Shown here: one piece after another, positions 26,253 through 38,324 of the stretch
Layout: each line of letters starts with the position of its first letter
How positions within the stretch are numbered: the first letter of the stretch is position 1
NCBI GenBank assembly: GCA_944989445.1
Contig: CALYLW010000429.1
Location: 124,001-188,000 of the forward strand
Source of the DNA: Ampullaceana balthica
Taxonomy: Eukaryota > Mollusca > Gastropoda > Lymnaeidae
Direction of reading: 5' to 3'
DNA: 64,000 bases
Position numbers and translations under genes: made by a program
Notes under the pieces: generated by a model
What the model was told of the DNA's origin: nothing
Databases searched by the model: none
The model's input: only the letters and a program-made list of their open reading frames with translations

Positions 26253-26719
26253 AAATCTCTTATATTAACTTCGAAATCTTGTCTGTCTTCGTACGTCGGT
26301 CGGAAAAACAAAAGTAAAAAATGACCCATTTCCCGTGATCCGATCGAGCTGAAATTTGGCACACGGACCCATCTCGTATGCATCGTATCAAAATTTCAGA
26401 TCGATCAAACGTACCGTAATTAAATTTATGCATTTTTAGTTTATCCTTATATAACGTGTAATTCAAATTCACAGTTTGTTATTGGTTTTTTTCCACGTGA
26501 GAGTTTGAGTTGACGCGGCCCATCGAAGTACCGGTGTGCTTTTGTTTACATTTTACGTGTCACGCTGACCTCGGTCAAGCGATCTGTGACCAGACTTTTC
26601 CCCTCCCCTCCCCCCAGGGTAATGAAGCAAAGTTGAGTTAATACAGATTCAGTCTGTAAATGTTTGTCGCGTTTGAAAATAATCAATACTGTTAGTTATG
26701 TCTCATATATAAGGGATTT
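26253..26719 (-). repeat. Single dispersed unit of the CTTATAT inverted-unit family
   Basis: Colinear with the 'A' unit of the array at 31307-36012, in reverse orientation. It starts AAATCTCTTATATTAACTTC, contains CGATCGAGCTGAAATTTGG and TTTCAGATCGATC, and ends CTCATATATAAGGGATTT followed by AAAAACTTTGTTTTTACG. It shows that the unit exists outside the array. Confidence 0.88.
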
Positions 26720-26963
26720 AGTCAAAAACTTTGTTTTTACGATTTGTTTTATTTTTATCTGGCTTAGTTGCCGAAGCATAGTACCAGAAGCCAGAAGAAA
26801 CACAGCGCGGCGTTAATGGCAAAATTTGAATAAACTGAATAACGGTCAAGGCCGCAAGTGTTAATATTTAAATTGCACTTAAATGAAATTTAAATTACCT
26901 CTTGAAGAGGTCTACAGTGAACAGATAGGCCACCAGGCCATCAAAAAGAATCAACATTCATGG

Positions 26964-27240
26964 TCCATTGACAAAATTAAAGAAAAAATGAAAAGAAATG
27001 GACTCTAGCACTCCCCATTAGTAGTGTGAATGTTAGAGTTAGTATACAGAATAATGTATTCCAACCATCCATTTGTTACTTAATTTTTGGAAACTGTTTC
27101 CATTGACAAAATTAAAGAAAAAATGAAAAGAAATGGACTCTAGCACTCCACATTAGTAGTGTGAATGTTAGAGTTAGTATACAGAATAATTGAATAATGT
27201 ATTCCAACCATCCATTTGTTACTTAATTTTTGGAAACAAA
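26964..27240. repeat. 145-bp direct duplication
   Basis: 'ccattgacaaaattaaagaa' starts near 26965 and again near 27110, followed by about 130 bp of near-identical sequence. The second copy has an 8-bp insertion ('tgaataat' duplicated) and one substitution. Confidence 0.95.
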
Positions 27241-27644
27241 TAGTTTTGAGGTGTGTATGAGTATGAGTATGACTTTCATTTCAGAAAGTCTTTTAGAATT
27301 CGTCTTCAGAATCAAAGCTTTCAAAAGTAGCTTAATAATGAATGATATTTAGTATTACGTTTAGTGAAAATAACCAGAGCATCAATGTAAACACATATTT
27401 TTTAAATGATTTACGCCTTACAATACATATCTTGCTATTACACCCTAAAACGTATATCGATAACACTTCGCGTACAACGTTATTTTATAAAGCTTTTTTG
27501 TAGCAAATTAATTTCTTAAACAGCAAAATTTATATTACTGACATCATACCTAACGTTTATTAAATTAAATACTGTTATTTATATTTCCTATAAATCAAAG
27601 ATAAGACCGATGTTAGTAGATTGAAATACTGGAATTGCACATAC

Positions 27645-27679
27645 CTGCTTTGCTTTAAGAGTCAACACATAAAAGAAAG
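27645..27679 (-). other. RPL36: Candidate RPL36 5' UTR exon with a TOP-like start
   Basis: On the - strand a pyrimidine run CTTTCTTTT (27679 down to 27671) resembles the 5' TOP start of ribosomal protein mRNAs, and 34 nt later is a good donor, CAG|GTATGT (27644-27639). The coding exon at 21035 begins one base after an acceptor, so a non-coding first exon is required. This is an inference from motifs; the intron would be about 6.6 kb. It would include a two-codon upstream ORF (ATG TGT TGA). Confidence 0.35.
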
Positions 27680-28978
27680 ATCCCCAAGAACCAACTTCCT
27701 TCCAAACAGTTGTAATTACTAACTAGTTACGTCCCTTGCCGGACTTTTAGGAACAGAAGCTAGCAGACATCATTCAATGAAAAGTATTCTTTAAAAAAAC
27801 TTATGTGGCTTTTTAAAAATATTTTTTTAGCGAACGTCAAAAAAAATTCTTTTTTAAACTCAGTAAATAAGACAAATACTTGTAATAGTATTTTCTTTAA
27901 AATACGTCATTAAAAACAGTTAACATGAGTATAATTCAGGCAGTTTTTTTTTAAGAACTTTTAATTTTAGTTCAGAGAATTCTCCAATTGCATGTATTAT
28001 AGAAACATATAAACTGTTTCTTAGTTCAATTTCAATTACTAATATAGTGAGGTCGGACAATCTTGTTTGAGGTGTTGTTGTTCTCAAATAGTTCTTGATT
28101 ATTTTTATTTTGGGAAAACTACGCACCCCGAATTTAACTTTTATTGAAAGAGTTAGTAAATTCTTAGAGCAATGCTAAAGTTTGGAGCAGCATAATAATT
28201 CAATTTTGTTATGAATTGCAAAAACTTTCAAATTTTGAATCAAAGGTTGTAAATCTTTTTTCCAATAGAGTGAGAACACACTACTGATATTTCCTCACAA
28301 AGTTCCCGGCTATTTATATCCGATGATTTTCCATATGTTAAAAGGATTCCCAAAATCATGCAATTTGCCAAAATTACAGAAGAACTAGGATCCTTTAGTT
28401 CATATATAATATATATTATATAAAAAACAGAAGCAGTTGATGTGATGTTAAAGCTGAGAAAATCTTTATTCTAAAGACTTGTTTGCAGTGTCAATTAGGT
28501 GGAGTTACGCTCCAATCTAATTAATCCTGAAAAACTGTAGAATAATTTTTGGTGCAACTATTTTCAAGTATTTTGCCAATGCTTATTAAATGTATTGTTT
28601 GTTTGTGTCTGTGATCATCTGGATATTGAGTGAAAGCTGAAACACTCCATATATCATATAGAATAGGATTACATAATAATTATTCGTTTTTATGTCTAGT
28701 ATTTTGAAACACGCCACAAATATGAATTACACAAACTTTGTGGTTTGACTGTGCGAGTTCTGATCCCATGTGTCCGGAGGCGATATTTGGGTGTGAGCTC
28801 GAGTCAAAGCCAAGACATCTCTGCGCAGCCCTGGAAAGACACCAGACTTCATGCACAAAATAATTATATCTATGAAAAAAAACTTGACATCATACTAAAA
28901 AACATTATATTACAGTATTCATATTATATAAAAAAAAGAAGGGATATTCTTAACAAGTTTCCCAAACTTTATAACATG
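27680..28978. other. AT-rich intergenic sequence
   Basis: No supported gene. An AT palindrome lies near 28395-28425. A short GC-richer patch at 28745-28860 encodes nothing I recognise. Confidence 0.4.
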
Positions 28979-30838
28979 GGGGCCGTCCATAAATGACGTC
29001 ACGCACCTAGGGGGGAGGGTGGTCACACTTTAGTGACGATGCGTGACGAGGGGGAGGAAGGGGGGTTGAAGAAATGTGACGTCACATCAAAAGGGTAACT
29101 TTAAATAAAACTTCCACTGAAATATTTGGTGGCTTACAATTTATTTAATGACTTTTTTTTCCTTTTTAAATCAGTGCTTCTCAATGTGCCGGTCGGTAGA
29201 CCATCAGACGCTGGTTGGCGTACGACACGAAAATTAAATCTAATTATAATACTTAAGTTTGAGAATCCACAAGATAGATAACATATGAAATTGTTACACT
29301 GCGTCGTTTGATGTTGACATCAAAGCATTTGTGATGTAACCGCAGCTCCGTTTCGTTCTCTCATGGCAGGAATCGTCGAAATTTTTTGCCCGTTACCCCA
29401 AAATATACAATTTTATGTGTGCGTTACCCCCCCCCCAACCCGCAGACTCTAGGTCCTGCTCACATGACTCGGGGATTTGGGGGAGCGTCGTTAGCCCCCC
29501 CCCAAATGCTACTGGTGAGTTTTACAAGCATGACAAGTGTCTAAAAATGATCTGAATAGGATTATATGTAGATATTTTAAGTAAAAACGACACGGAATAT
29601 CCTTTTTTCTTTAAAAGGGGAGGGGGGGCGGAATCCATTTGATAGAATTAAAAACGTTTTATTTTTTATATAATTGTTCGATTGGTTGTTGGTCAAATGC
29701 CCCTGGCCATTCTAATCTTCTAGATCAGTGCTTCTCATTGTCGTGGTCCGCGGACCGGTGCCGGTCCGTGGGCCATCTGCTGCCGGTCCGCAGATGTTCT
29801 CAAAAATAGGACAAAAAAAATTGTCAGTGCAGGGAAAATAGTGCTCCGGTCCCTGGTGCAATGGAGAAAATTCCTGCCGGTCCGCCATACTAAAAAGTTT
29901 GAGAAGCACTGTTCTAGATATAATGGTAAAAGAGCCCATTTAAAATTAGTCAAGTATTCATTAACTTTATTGAATGCATCAAATTCTTGACATTGCAATT
30001 CGAGAGGAGCACAAAACAACTTTTCTTCTTAGCTCAGTTTTTAAGGCATTAATTTTAAATATCACAGAAAGGATACTTAATATAGATAAGTCATGTGGAT
30101 TAAGATTATTGTCACTCGTGTCAATATAAATGAAAGTAGGGTAGATTCTTAAGTGTCTTTGTATAGTACGTAGGTAAGAAATCTACATAGTCGTCAATTT
30201 TTTTTTAAATGCATTTTCTGGAAGGAACCGGTTCAATAATGGGCATATGTTCCAAGCGTACACGTACAGATGCCGTATTTTAATATATCTGGTGGATTGT
30301 AGTGGATGTTATATGTCCCAAATGAGTCTGCATTACCCCCGAAGAATTCCCTTTTTGACCCCAGATGATGTTATTTACCTCTGTTCGCCGACCTCTTTCT
30401 TACGGGATGCCCGTCAGACAATTGAGGGATTTTTAAAAAATACATTTTAAAAATGTTATTTTTAAATAAAAAAAATTTCTAAACAAAGACGTTAACCGTG
30501 ATGATTAATAGTCAATGTTTAATTTGTATGTATTAAAATAAAAATATAATCTAAGGATGTTAACACAGTTCGTTTTCTGAAGGCCGGTTAAACGTTTTTA
30601 AAAAATGCTTCACGCGGGTTACGATATTACAATGTAGATCTTCACTAAATAAATAATAAATACTTAAATGACAATAAAAGTGATTTGAAACATACTTATT
30701 TTCAAATAGAAAATAATGTGTTTTTTTAGGGGGGGGGGTCAAAGATTTGTGACGTATTTTTAGAGGGGGGGGTCCTAAGTTTTTGTGACGGGTAAAAAAA
30801 TCGGCAAAAATCGCGTGACGTCATTTATGGACGGCCCC
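28979..30838. mobile_element. GGGGCCGTCC-family transposon, copy 2 (carries a hAT MITE)
   Basis: Ends GGGGCCGTCCATAAATGACG and TGACGTCATTTATGGACGGCCCC with the 3-bp duplication ATG (28976-28978, 30839-30841). The inside is the inverse of copy 1 (7594-10256), including 'ttccaagcgtacacgtac' and 'gccgacctctttctta'. It lacks the LTR of copy 1 and has its own 186-bp hAT insertion. About 1.67 kb without the insert. Confidence 0.9.
29726..29911. mobile_element. hAT MITE, 186 bp, in GGGGCCGTCC copy 2
   Basis: Ends CAGTGCTTCTCA and TGAGAAGCACTG are exact inverted repeats. An 8-bp duplication TTCTAGAT flanks them (29718-29725, 29912-29919). The empty site is seen in copy 1 ('attatatctagaatggcc'). Confidence 0.95.
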
Positions 30839-30841
30839 ATG

Positions 30842-31306
30842 CCCAAATGTCATCATGATAAAAGAAGGGTTCAATGCCTTCGAAAATAATGGTTTAAAAA
30901 GTACCTGACCTAGAAAGTTTAAGTAACAGAGAGATACAGTAAATCTCCCTTCCCATTTTGTATACTATTTCAAATAAGTTTATTGAATTTTGTTTTCCCT
31001 GGTTATAAAAAAAGTTACTTCATGTATACTGCAAATACCCCCAGAGCACAAAACAAACAAACTGAAGCAATACAATTATCATAGAAAAAGAAAATTAATA
31101 ATAAATGTTAATAAATTAAAAAACGTAAAAACAACGTTTTTGACTATAAATCCTTTATTTACGAGACATAACTAAAAGTATGTTCATTATAATATCCATC
31201 GCACGACAATAAAAATATACAAAATTTTAGTGTGTCTTATATATAAAGGATTTATAGTAAAACAATATTTAAAAAAGAAACCCGTAAAAACAAAGTTTTT
31301 GACTAT
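30842..31306. other. AT-rich spacer with diverged array sequence at its end
   Basis: From about 31125 there is a diverged partial unit of the CTTATAT family ('gtttttgactataaatcctt', 'tcttatatataaaggattta'). The first 280 bp has nothing I recognise. Confidence 0.5.
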
Positions 31307-34300
31307 AAATCCCTTATATATGAGACATAACTAAAAGTATTGATTACGTTCAAATGCGACAAACATTTACAGACTGAATCTGCCTTAACTCCCCTTTGCT
31401 TTATAACCCGGGGGGGGGGAGCCTGGGAGAGGGGAAAGGTCTGGTCACCGATCGCTGGTCCGAGCTCAGCCTGACACGTAAAATGTAGACAAAAGCACGC
31501 CGGTACATCGACGATGTGGCGTCAACGCGCGAACTGAACTGTCACGTGAAAAAAAAACAATAACAAACCGTGAAATTGAATTACATACTTTGTATAGAGA
31601 TAAACTAAAAATGCATTAATTTAATTACGTTATGTTGCGATCGATCTGAAATTTTGATACGATGCATTGTTAGGTGACACGGGTCCATGTGCCAAATTTC
31701 AGCTCGATGGCTTCACGGGAAGTGGGTCATCTTTTACTTTTGTTTTTCCGCCCGCCCTACGACGAACGACAAAAAGAAAGAGACGGCGGTGAAGTTAATA
31801 TAAGGGATTTAATTTAAAAAAAGCCTATAAAACAAAGTTTTTGACTATAAATCCCTTATATATGAGACAGAACTTAAAGTATTGATTATGTTCCAACCCG
31901 ACAAACATTTACAGCCTGAAACTGAGTCAATTCCACCTTGTTAAAACACGTGATGTGTTCACCACTGGCTGGCGTGAAGTCAAGTGACCCGTAAAATGTA
32001 AACAATAGCGACTGCTACATATAGTTTTATATAGATAAACTAAAATGCATTAATTTAATTACGGTACGTTCGATCAATCTGAAATTTTGATACGATGCAT
32101 TGTTAGGTGATACAAGTCTATGTGTTAAATTTCAGCTCGATAGCATCACGAGAAGTGGGTCATTTTTAAATCCCTTATATTAACTTCACCGACGTCTCGT
32201 CATCTCTCTCTGTCTGTCTGGGGCGAGCGGGCGGGCGGAAAAATAAAAGTCAAAAATGACCCACTTCCCGTGCGCCGATCGAGCTGAAATTTGGTACACG
32301 GACCCGTCTCACCTAACAATGCATCGTATCAAAATTTCAGATCGATCGATCGTACCGTAATTAAATTAATGCATTTTTAGTTTATCCTTATATGAGGTAT
32401 GTAATTCAAATTCACTGTTTGTTATTGTTTTTTTTCCCACGTGAATGTTTGAGTTGACGCGACCCATCGAAGTACCGCGTGCTTTTGTTTACATTTTACG
32501 TGTCACGCTGAGCTCGGTCAAGTGAATCGGTGACCAGACTTTTCCCCCTCTCACCCCACCCCAGGGTTAAGAAGCAAAGTTGAGTTAGACAGATTCAGTC
32601 TGTAAATGTTTGTAGCGTTTGAAAATAATCAATACTGTTAGTTATGTCTCATATATAAGGGATTTATTGTCAAAAACTTTGTTTTTACGGGTTTGTTTTA
32701 TTTACTTTTGTTTTTCCGCCCAACAAAGAGATGACGACAGAGAGACAAGATTTCGAAGTTAATATAAGGGATGTAATAAAACAAAGCCGTAAAAACAAAG
32801 TTTTTGACTATAAATCCCTTATATATGAGACATAACTAAAAGTATTGATTATGTTCAAATGCGACAAACATTTACAGACTGAATCTGCCTTAACTCCCCT
32901 TTGCTTTATAACCCGGGGGGGCCTGGGAGAGGGGAAAGGTCTGGTCACCGATCGCTGGACCGAGCTCAGCCTGACACGTAAAATGTAGACAAAAGCACGT
33001 TGGTACATCGACGATGTGGCGTCAACGCGCAAACTGAACTATCACGTGAAAAAAAATACCGTGAAATTGAATTACATACGTTGTATAGAGATAAACTAAA
33101 AATGCATTAATTTAATTACAGTGTGTTCGATCGATCTGAAATTTTGATACGATGCATTGTTAGGTGACACGGGTCCATGTGCCGAATTTCAGCTCGATGG
33201 CTTTACGGGAAGTGGGACATTTTAACTTTTTTACTCCGCCCGCCCAACGACGAACGACAAAAAGAAAGAGACGGTGGTGAAGTTAATATAAGGGATTTAA
33301 TAAAAACAAGCCTATAAAACAAAGTTTTTGACTATAAATCCCTTATATATGAGACAGAACTTAAAGTATTGATTATGTTCCAACCCGACAAACATTTACA
33401 GCCTGAAACTGAGTCAATTCCACCTTGTTAAAACACGTGATGTGTTCACCACTGGCTGGCGTGAAGTCAAGTGACCCGTAAAATGTAAACAATAGCGACT
33501 GCTACATATAGTTTTATATAGATAAACTAAAATGCATTAATTTAATTACGGTACGTTCGATCGATCTGAAATTTTGATACGATGCATTGTTAGGTGACAC
33601 AAGTCTATGTGTTAAATTTCAGCTCGATAGCATCACGAGAAGTGGGTCATTTTTAAATCCCTTATATTAACTTCACCGACGTCTCGTCATCTCTCTCTGT
33701 CTGTCTGGGGCGAGCGGGCGGGCGGAAAAACAAAAGTCAAAAATGACCCACTTCCCGTGCGCCGATCGAGCTGAAATTTGGTACACAGACCCGTCTCACC
33801 TAACAATGCATCGTATCAAAATTTCAGATCGATCGATCGTACCGTAATTAAATTAATGCATTTTTAGTTTATCCTTATATGAGGTATGTAATTCAAATTC
33901 ACTGTTTGTTATTGTTTTTTTCCCACGTGAATGTTTGAGTTGACGCGACCCATCGAAGTACCGCGTGCTTTTGTTTACATTTTACGTGTCACGCTGAGCT
34001 CGGTCAAGCGAATCGGTGACCAGACTTTACCCCCTCTCCCCCCCCCCACCCCAGGGTTACGAAGCAAAGTTGAGTTAGACAGATTCAGTCTGTAAATGTT
34101 TGTAGCGTTTGAAAATAATCAATACTGTTAGTTATGTCTCATATATAAGGGATTTATAGTCAAAAACTTTGTTTTTACGGGTTTGTTTTATTTACTTTTG
34201 TTTTTCCGCCCAACAAAGAGATGACGACAGAGAGACAAGATTTCGAAGTTAATATAAGGGATTTAATAAAACAAATCCGTAAAAACAAAGTTTTTGACTA

Positions 34301-36012
34301 TAAATCCCTTATATATAAGACATAACTAAAAGTATTGATTATGTTCAAATGCGACAAACATTTACAGACTGAATCTGCCTTAACTCCCCTTTGCTTTATA
34401 ACCCGGGGGGTGGAGCCTGGGAGAGGGGAAAGGTCTGGTCACCGATCGCTGGACCGAGCTCAGCCTGACACGTAAAATGTAGACAAAAGCACGTCGGTAC
34501 ATCGACGATGTGGCGTCAACGCGCAAACTGAACTATCACGTGAAAAAAAATACCGTGAAATTGAATTACATACGTTGTATAGAGATAAACTAAAAATGCA
34601 TTAATTTAATTACAGTGTGTTCGATCGATCTGAAATTTTGATACGATGCATTGTTAGGTGACACGGGTCCATGTGCCGAATTTCAGCTCGATGGCTTTAC
34701 GGGAAGTGGGACATTTTAACTTTTTTTTTCCGCCCGCCCAACGACGAACGACAAAAAGAAAGAGACGGTGGTGAAGTTAATATAAGGGATTTAATAAAAC
34801 AAAGAGACATAACTAAAAGTATTGATTATGTTCAAATGCGACAAACATTTACAGACTGAATCTGCCTTAACTCCCCTTTGCTTTATAACCCGGGGGGGCC
34901 TGGGAGAGGGGAAAGGTCTGGTCACCGATCGCTGGACCGAGCTCAGCCTGACACGTAAAATGTAGACAAAAGCACGTCGGTACATCGACGATGTGGCGTC
35001 AACGCGCAAACTGAACTATCACGTGAAAAAAAATACCGTGAAATTGAATTACATACGTTGTATAGAGATAAACTAAAAATGCATTAATTTAATTACAGTG
35101 TGTTCGATCGATCTGAAATTTTGATACGATGCATTGTTAGGTGACACGGGTCCATGTGCCGAATTTCAGCTCGATGGCTTTACGGGAAGTGGGACATTTT
35201 TTACTTTTGTTTTTCCGCCCGACCGACGACGAACGACAGACAGAGAGAGACGGCGGTTAAGTTAATATAAGGGATTTAATAAAAACAAACCCGTAAAGAC
35301 AAAGTTTTTTACTATAAATCCTTTATATATGAGACAGAACTTAAAGTATTGATTATGTTCCAACGCGACAAACATTTACAGCCTCAAACTGAGTCAATTC
35401 CACCTGGTTAAAACACGAGATGTGTTCACCACTGGCTGGTGTGAATTTAAGTGACCCGTAAAATTTAAACAATAGCGACTGCTACATATAGTTTTATATA
35501 GATAAACTAAAAATGCATTAATTTAATTATGGTAGATTCGATCGATCTGAAATTTTGATACGATGCATTGTTAGGTGACACAAGTCTATGTGCCAAATTT
35601 CAGCTCGATGGCATCACGGGAAGTGGGTTATTTTGGACTTTTGTTTTTCCGCCCGCCCGACGACGAACGACAGACAGAGAGACAGAGACGGCCGTGAAGT
35701 TAATGTAAGGCAGAGCCGTCTTTACACCAGTTTGTGCCCCCGGGCAAAGAAATAGTGTTGGCTGTTGGGCCCCTCCCCGCAGGAATAAAAAATAAATATA
35801 CATAAAATATATAAATAAACATATTCCCATGGGGCCCCTATGCTTGTGGGCCCCCGGGCAAATGCCCAACGGGCCTATGCGTTAAGACTACCCTCATATA
35901 AGGTATTTATAAAACAACCCCATAAAAACAAAGTTTTTGACTATAAATCACTTATATGTGAGACAGAACTTAAAGTATTGATTATGTTCCAACGTGACAA
36001 ATATTTACAGCC
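31307..36012. repeat. Inverted-unit array (CTTATAT family), ~1.5-kb higher-order period
   Basis: Built from two related units bounded by AAATCCCTTATAT-like inverted ends. Long A units (~0.5 kb): 31307-31810(+), 32168-32665(-), 32812-33298(+), 33655-34155(-), 34312-34792(+), 34803-35277(+, 5' truncated). Shorter B units (~0.32 kb or partial): 31849-32167(+), 33335-33654(+), 35316-35907(+, interrupted by a hAT MITE), 35942-36012(+, partial). Short C pieces (~75 bp) lie near 32700 and 34190. The order A(+) B(+) A(-) C recurs at 31307, 32812 and 34312, a period of 1500-1505 bp. Each unit carries GATCGATCTGAAATTTTGAT and an opposed AAATTTCAGCTCGAT, an imperfect hairpin. No long ORF is conserved; the recurring 72-74-aa minus ORF is a repeat by-product. 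Confidence 0.9.
35712..35892. mobile_element. hAT-like MITE inserted in a B unit
   Basis: Starts CAGAGCCGTCTTTACACC and ends GCGTTAAGACTACCCT. The flanks ATGTAAGG and ATATAAGG match an 8-bp duplication with one change. It splits the conserved 'gttaatataaggg' end of the B unit. Related to the 66-bp element at 43510. Confidence 0.75.
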
Positions 36013-36182
36013 TAAGGCTACGTTTATAGAGGCGGCGGGTTTCGGGAAATCCCACGCACGAGTCGACCCGCGCGAGGAATGTTTCTATTTTTGCTTTGCA
36101 GGTGTTCATAGAGGACGCGGGTGTCTCGAGGCGACAAATTGACGGACGATCGCGGGTAATTACCAGAACTAGTTGCTAGTTC

Positions 36183-36803
36183 TAGGGCATAACCGAGTAG
36201 ACAATTTCCACCGAGTACCGAGTCCGAGTATTTGGATGTACTATTTGCCGGATCCGGATACGAACCGAGTAGTAGCTGCGACTTAGGAGAGTACCATTTC
36301 TTTCATCATCATAAGTGCAAAGCCAAAACTGTTCGATGTTTTCATATAATCTAAATTCTAAAATAGCTCAATAATGTTTTACCTGATATAACTTAATAAT
36401 TAATTCATATTTTTAATTTGTAGGAGGAAATTTGACAACTTTACATGGAATGCTGATTAAGTTAATGTTTTCCGCCAGTAAGTGGCATATATCTCTACAA
36501 CCATTGCAGTCGGACGGAAGTATATTAGTATAATGGCCATCTTTTGAAAGAAAGTTAGACTATACGTGACCCAGTAATAACTGGTTATGCCACCTGCGGA
36601 ATGCTACTGAAATTATCGTGTCTTCTTTGCCAGCTGTTCAGTATTTATTGAATTCCATTTTCTTAATTTTTTATTTTTTATTTTTTTTATTTTTTAGCTA
36701 TTTGCGTGTGTAATATTTGCCGAGGCGAATACTTCCGGATATTACCGAAAATCGTAATATTCGGCCGAGGCGAATGTCCGAGGCAATTTCAGGTTATGCC
36801 CTA
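36183..36803. mobile_element. hAT MITE, 621 bp
   Basis: Ends TAGGGCATAACCGA and GGTTATGCCCTA, with an exact 8-bp duplication GCTAGTTC at 36175-36182 and 36804-36811. The interior has 'ccgagtaccgagtccgagta' near the left end and 'ccgaggcgaatgtccgagg' near the right. Non-coding. Confidence 0.93.
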
Positions 36804-37116
36804 GCTAGTTCTTGTTCCGCGTTGCCGCGCGGGACTGTGAATTCAAACAGATGGGCTTTGAATGTTTCTTCAGACTGTTAAATGTTCAATAATTCACCAA
36901 CCACGACTTCGATTATGTCCATTCACAATATTAATTCCAGCATCTTGAATAAGTCGTTTAGCTTTTGAGATATCATTTTTGCTTCCAGATAATTCAATAG
37001 AATTTCGACAGATGAGTCACTGTCAGTAGAAAGATTTATCTGAAAATCATTGTTTTTATCTATGTCTTTCATTCTGCTTAATACACAACCAATTGTTGTT
37101 CCTGCTTCAGATGATT

Positions 37117-37740
37117 TCACACGAATGGTTTCAGACTCACTAATCCATTTTTGTCTCTGCTATTATGGTCTTCATTCCTTTTATCATATATGTGATTGTC
37201 AATAGTGGCTACAGTGTCAATAGTTTCTATTTGTGCTCGATTCAACTTTATTATTTTTCTATCATTCATGTCTTGGTTTTCATTCCTTCTCCATGGCTGA
37301 TCAAAATTTCTTATTCTGGAATCAAAACTATATCTGCCTCTCCATGATCTTCTGCTTTGATTATAATCTCTATATATGGAATTGTGATTATATCTGTCTC
37401 TCCATGATTGTCTACTTTCATCATAATCTCTATGTCTGGAATTATGATTATATTTTTCTCTCCATGCTTGTCTACCTTTGTTTTCAAAGTGATATTGTCT
37501 TGATCTTTCTTCTGTTTTCTTTCTTATAGGGCTGCCATTAGGTGACACCCTATTTTGTTGTCCTTTATTGTGGTAACACTGCTTTGCTATATGTCCTGGC
37601 TTGTTACAGTACCAGCAAATAGTTTGTCTGTTGCCTTGGTTTGGCAAACTCTGGTTTCTCATACCTTGCCTTTTTTCTTGACTTTTAATTTGTATTGCTG
37701 CAAAAATGTCTCGTCTTTTGTCCATTTCCAAAAATTGCAA
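37117..37740 (-). CDS. Gag-like zinc-knuckle ORF of a retroelement
   Basis: Uninterrupted 207-codon ORF. Residues ~42-55 form a CCHC zinc knuckle (CWYCNKPGHIAKQC, spacing C-x2-C-x4-H-x4-C), the nucleic-acid-binding motif of retroelement Gag proteins. Residues ~88-155 hold three ~22-residue repeats rich in Arg, Tyr, Asn and Trp (pattern SRQSWRDRYNHNS). A short continuation in another frame follows (36923-37120). Upstream in frame there are stops near 37745-37780, so the ORF is probably the 3' part of a longer gag, or a domesticated fragment. No protease, RT or LTR was found nearby. A host CCHC protein is an alternative. Confidence 0.5.
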   Translation of the reverse strand: MQFLEMDKRRDIFAAIQIKSQEKRQGMRNQSLPNQGNRQTICWYCNKPGHIAKQCYHNKGQQNRVSPNGSPIRKKTEERSRQYHFENKGRQAWREKYNHNSRHRDYDESRQSWRDRYNHNSIYRDYNQSRRSWRGRYSFDSRIRNFDQPWRRNENQDMNDRKIIKLNRAQIETIDTVATIDNHIYDKRNEDHNSRDKNGLVSLKPFV

Positions 37741-38324
37741 TTATCAAACTCTTCACACCATGAATGGATACAACTTAAGTTCCTTTATTTATAATTCACA
37801 CTGACACACTTGTTAATAGTCCATAGCTTTTTTTAGTTCAAGGTTATGTTTACAAATATTTCCTGGAATCAACCGCACCTGTGAGCTTGGTGACGTAGTT
37901 CAATGCGTGTCGTCTGGCTTTTTCCCGCTTTTACTATAACACCAACCGCGCGAGTGATTAGGCGCGGTTTTCTGGTTACTCGCGGCAACCCGCCTACCCA
38001 ACCTGCTGGTCCATCAGCAAACTGGAGCTTATTTTGTCTTATTTACATGCTTCAATGCTTCGTCTGAGTGATCTTGCACTTGAGAAACACTTGAGAATAT
38101 TAATTTTGACAACGTGATTGTCGAGTTTGTGACATTCAAATAAAGGAGGATCAATGTTTTGAAGACTATGTCTATTCGAGTCATGTATAATTAGTAGAGT
38201 TTTTTTTCTTCAAATAAATTGTTAACAATCGTATAGAGAATTATTAGTCTGTATTCTATTTCATAAAAATATCAGATTCTTCGAAAAAGAACCATATAAA
38301 CCGTAAAATTTCAAATTTTTCTTG

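Noticed and set aside
28745..28996. 83-aa ORF starting in a GC-richer patch
   Set aside because: No motif recognised; the second half is AT-rich intergenic sequence.
32808..35009. Recurring 72-74-aa minus-strand ORF in the array
   Set aside because: Present only in A units, not kept in the diverged dispersed units, and no recognisable domain; best seen as a repeat by-product.
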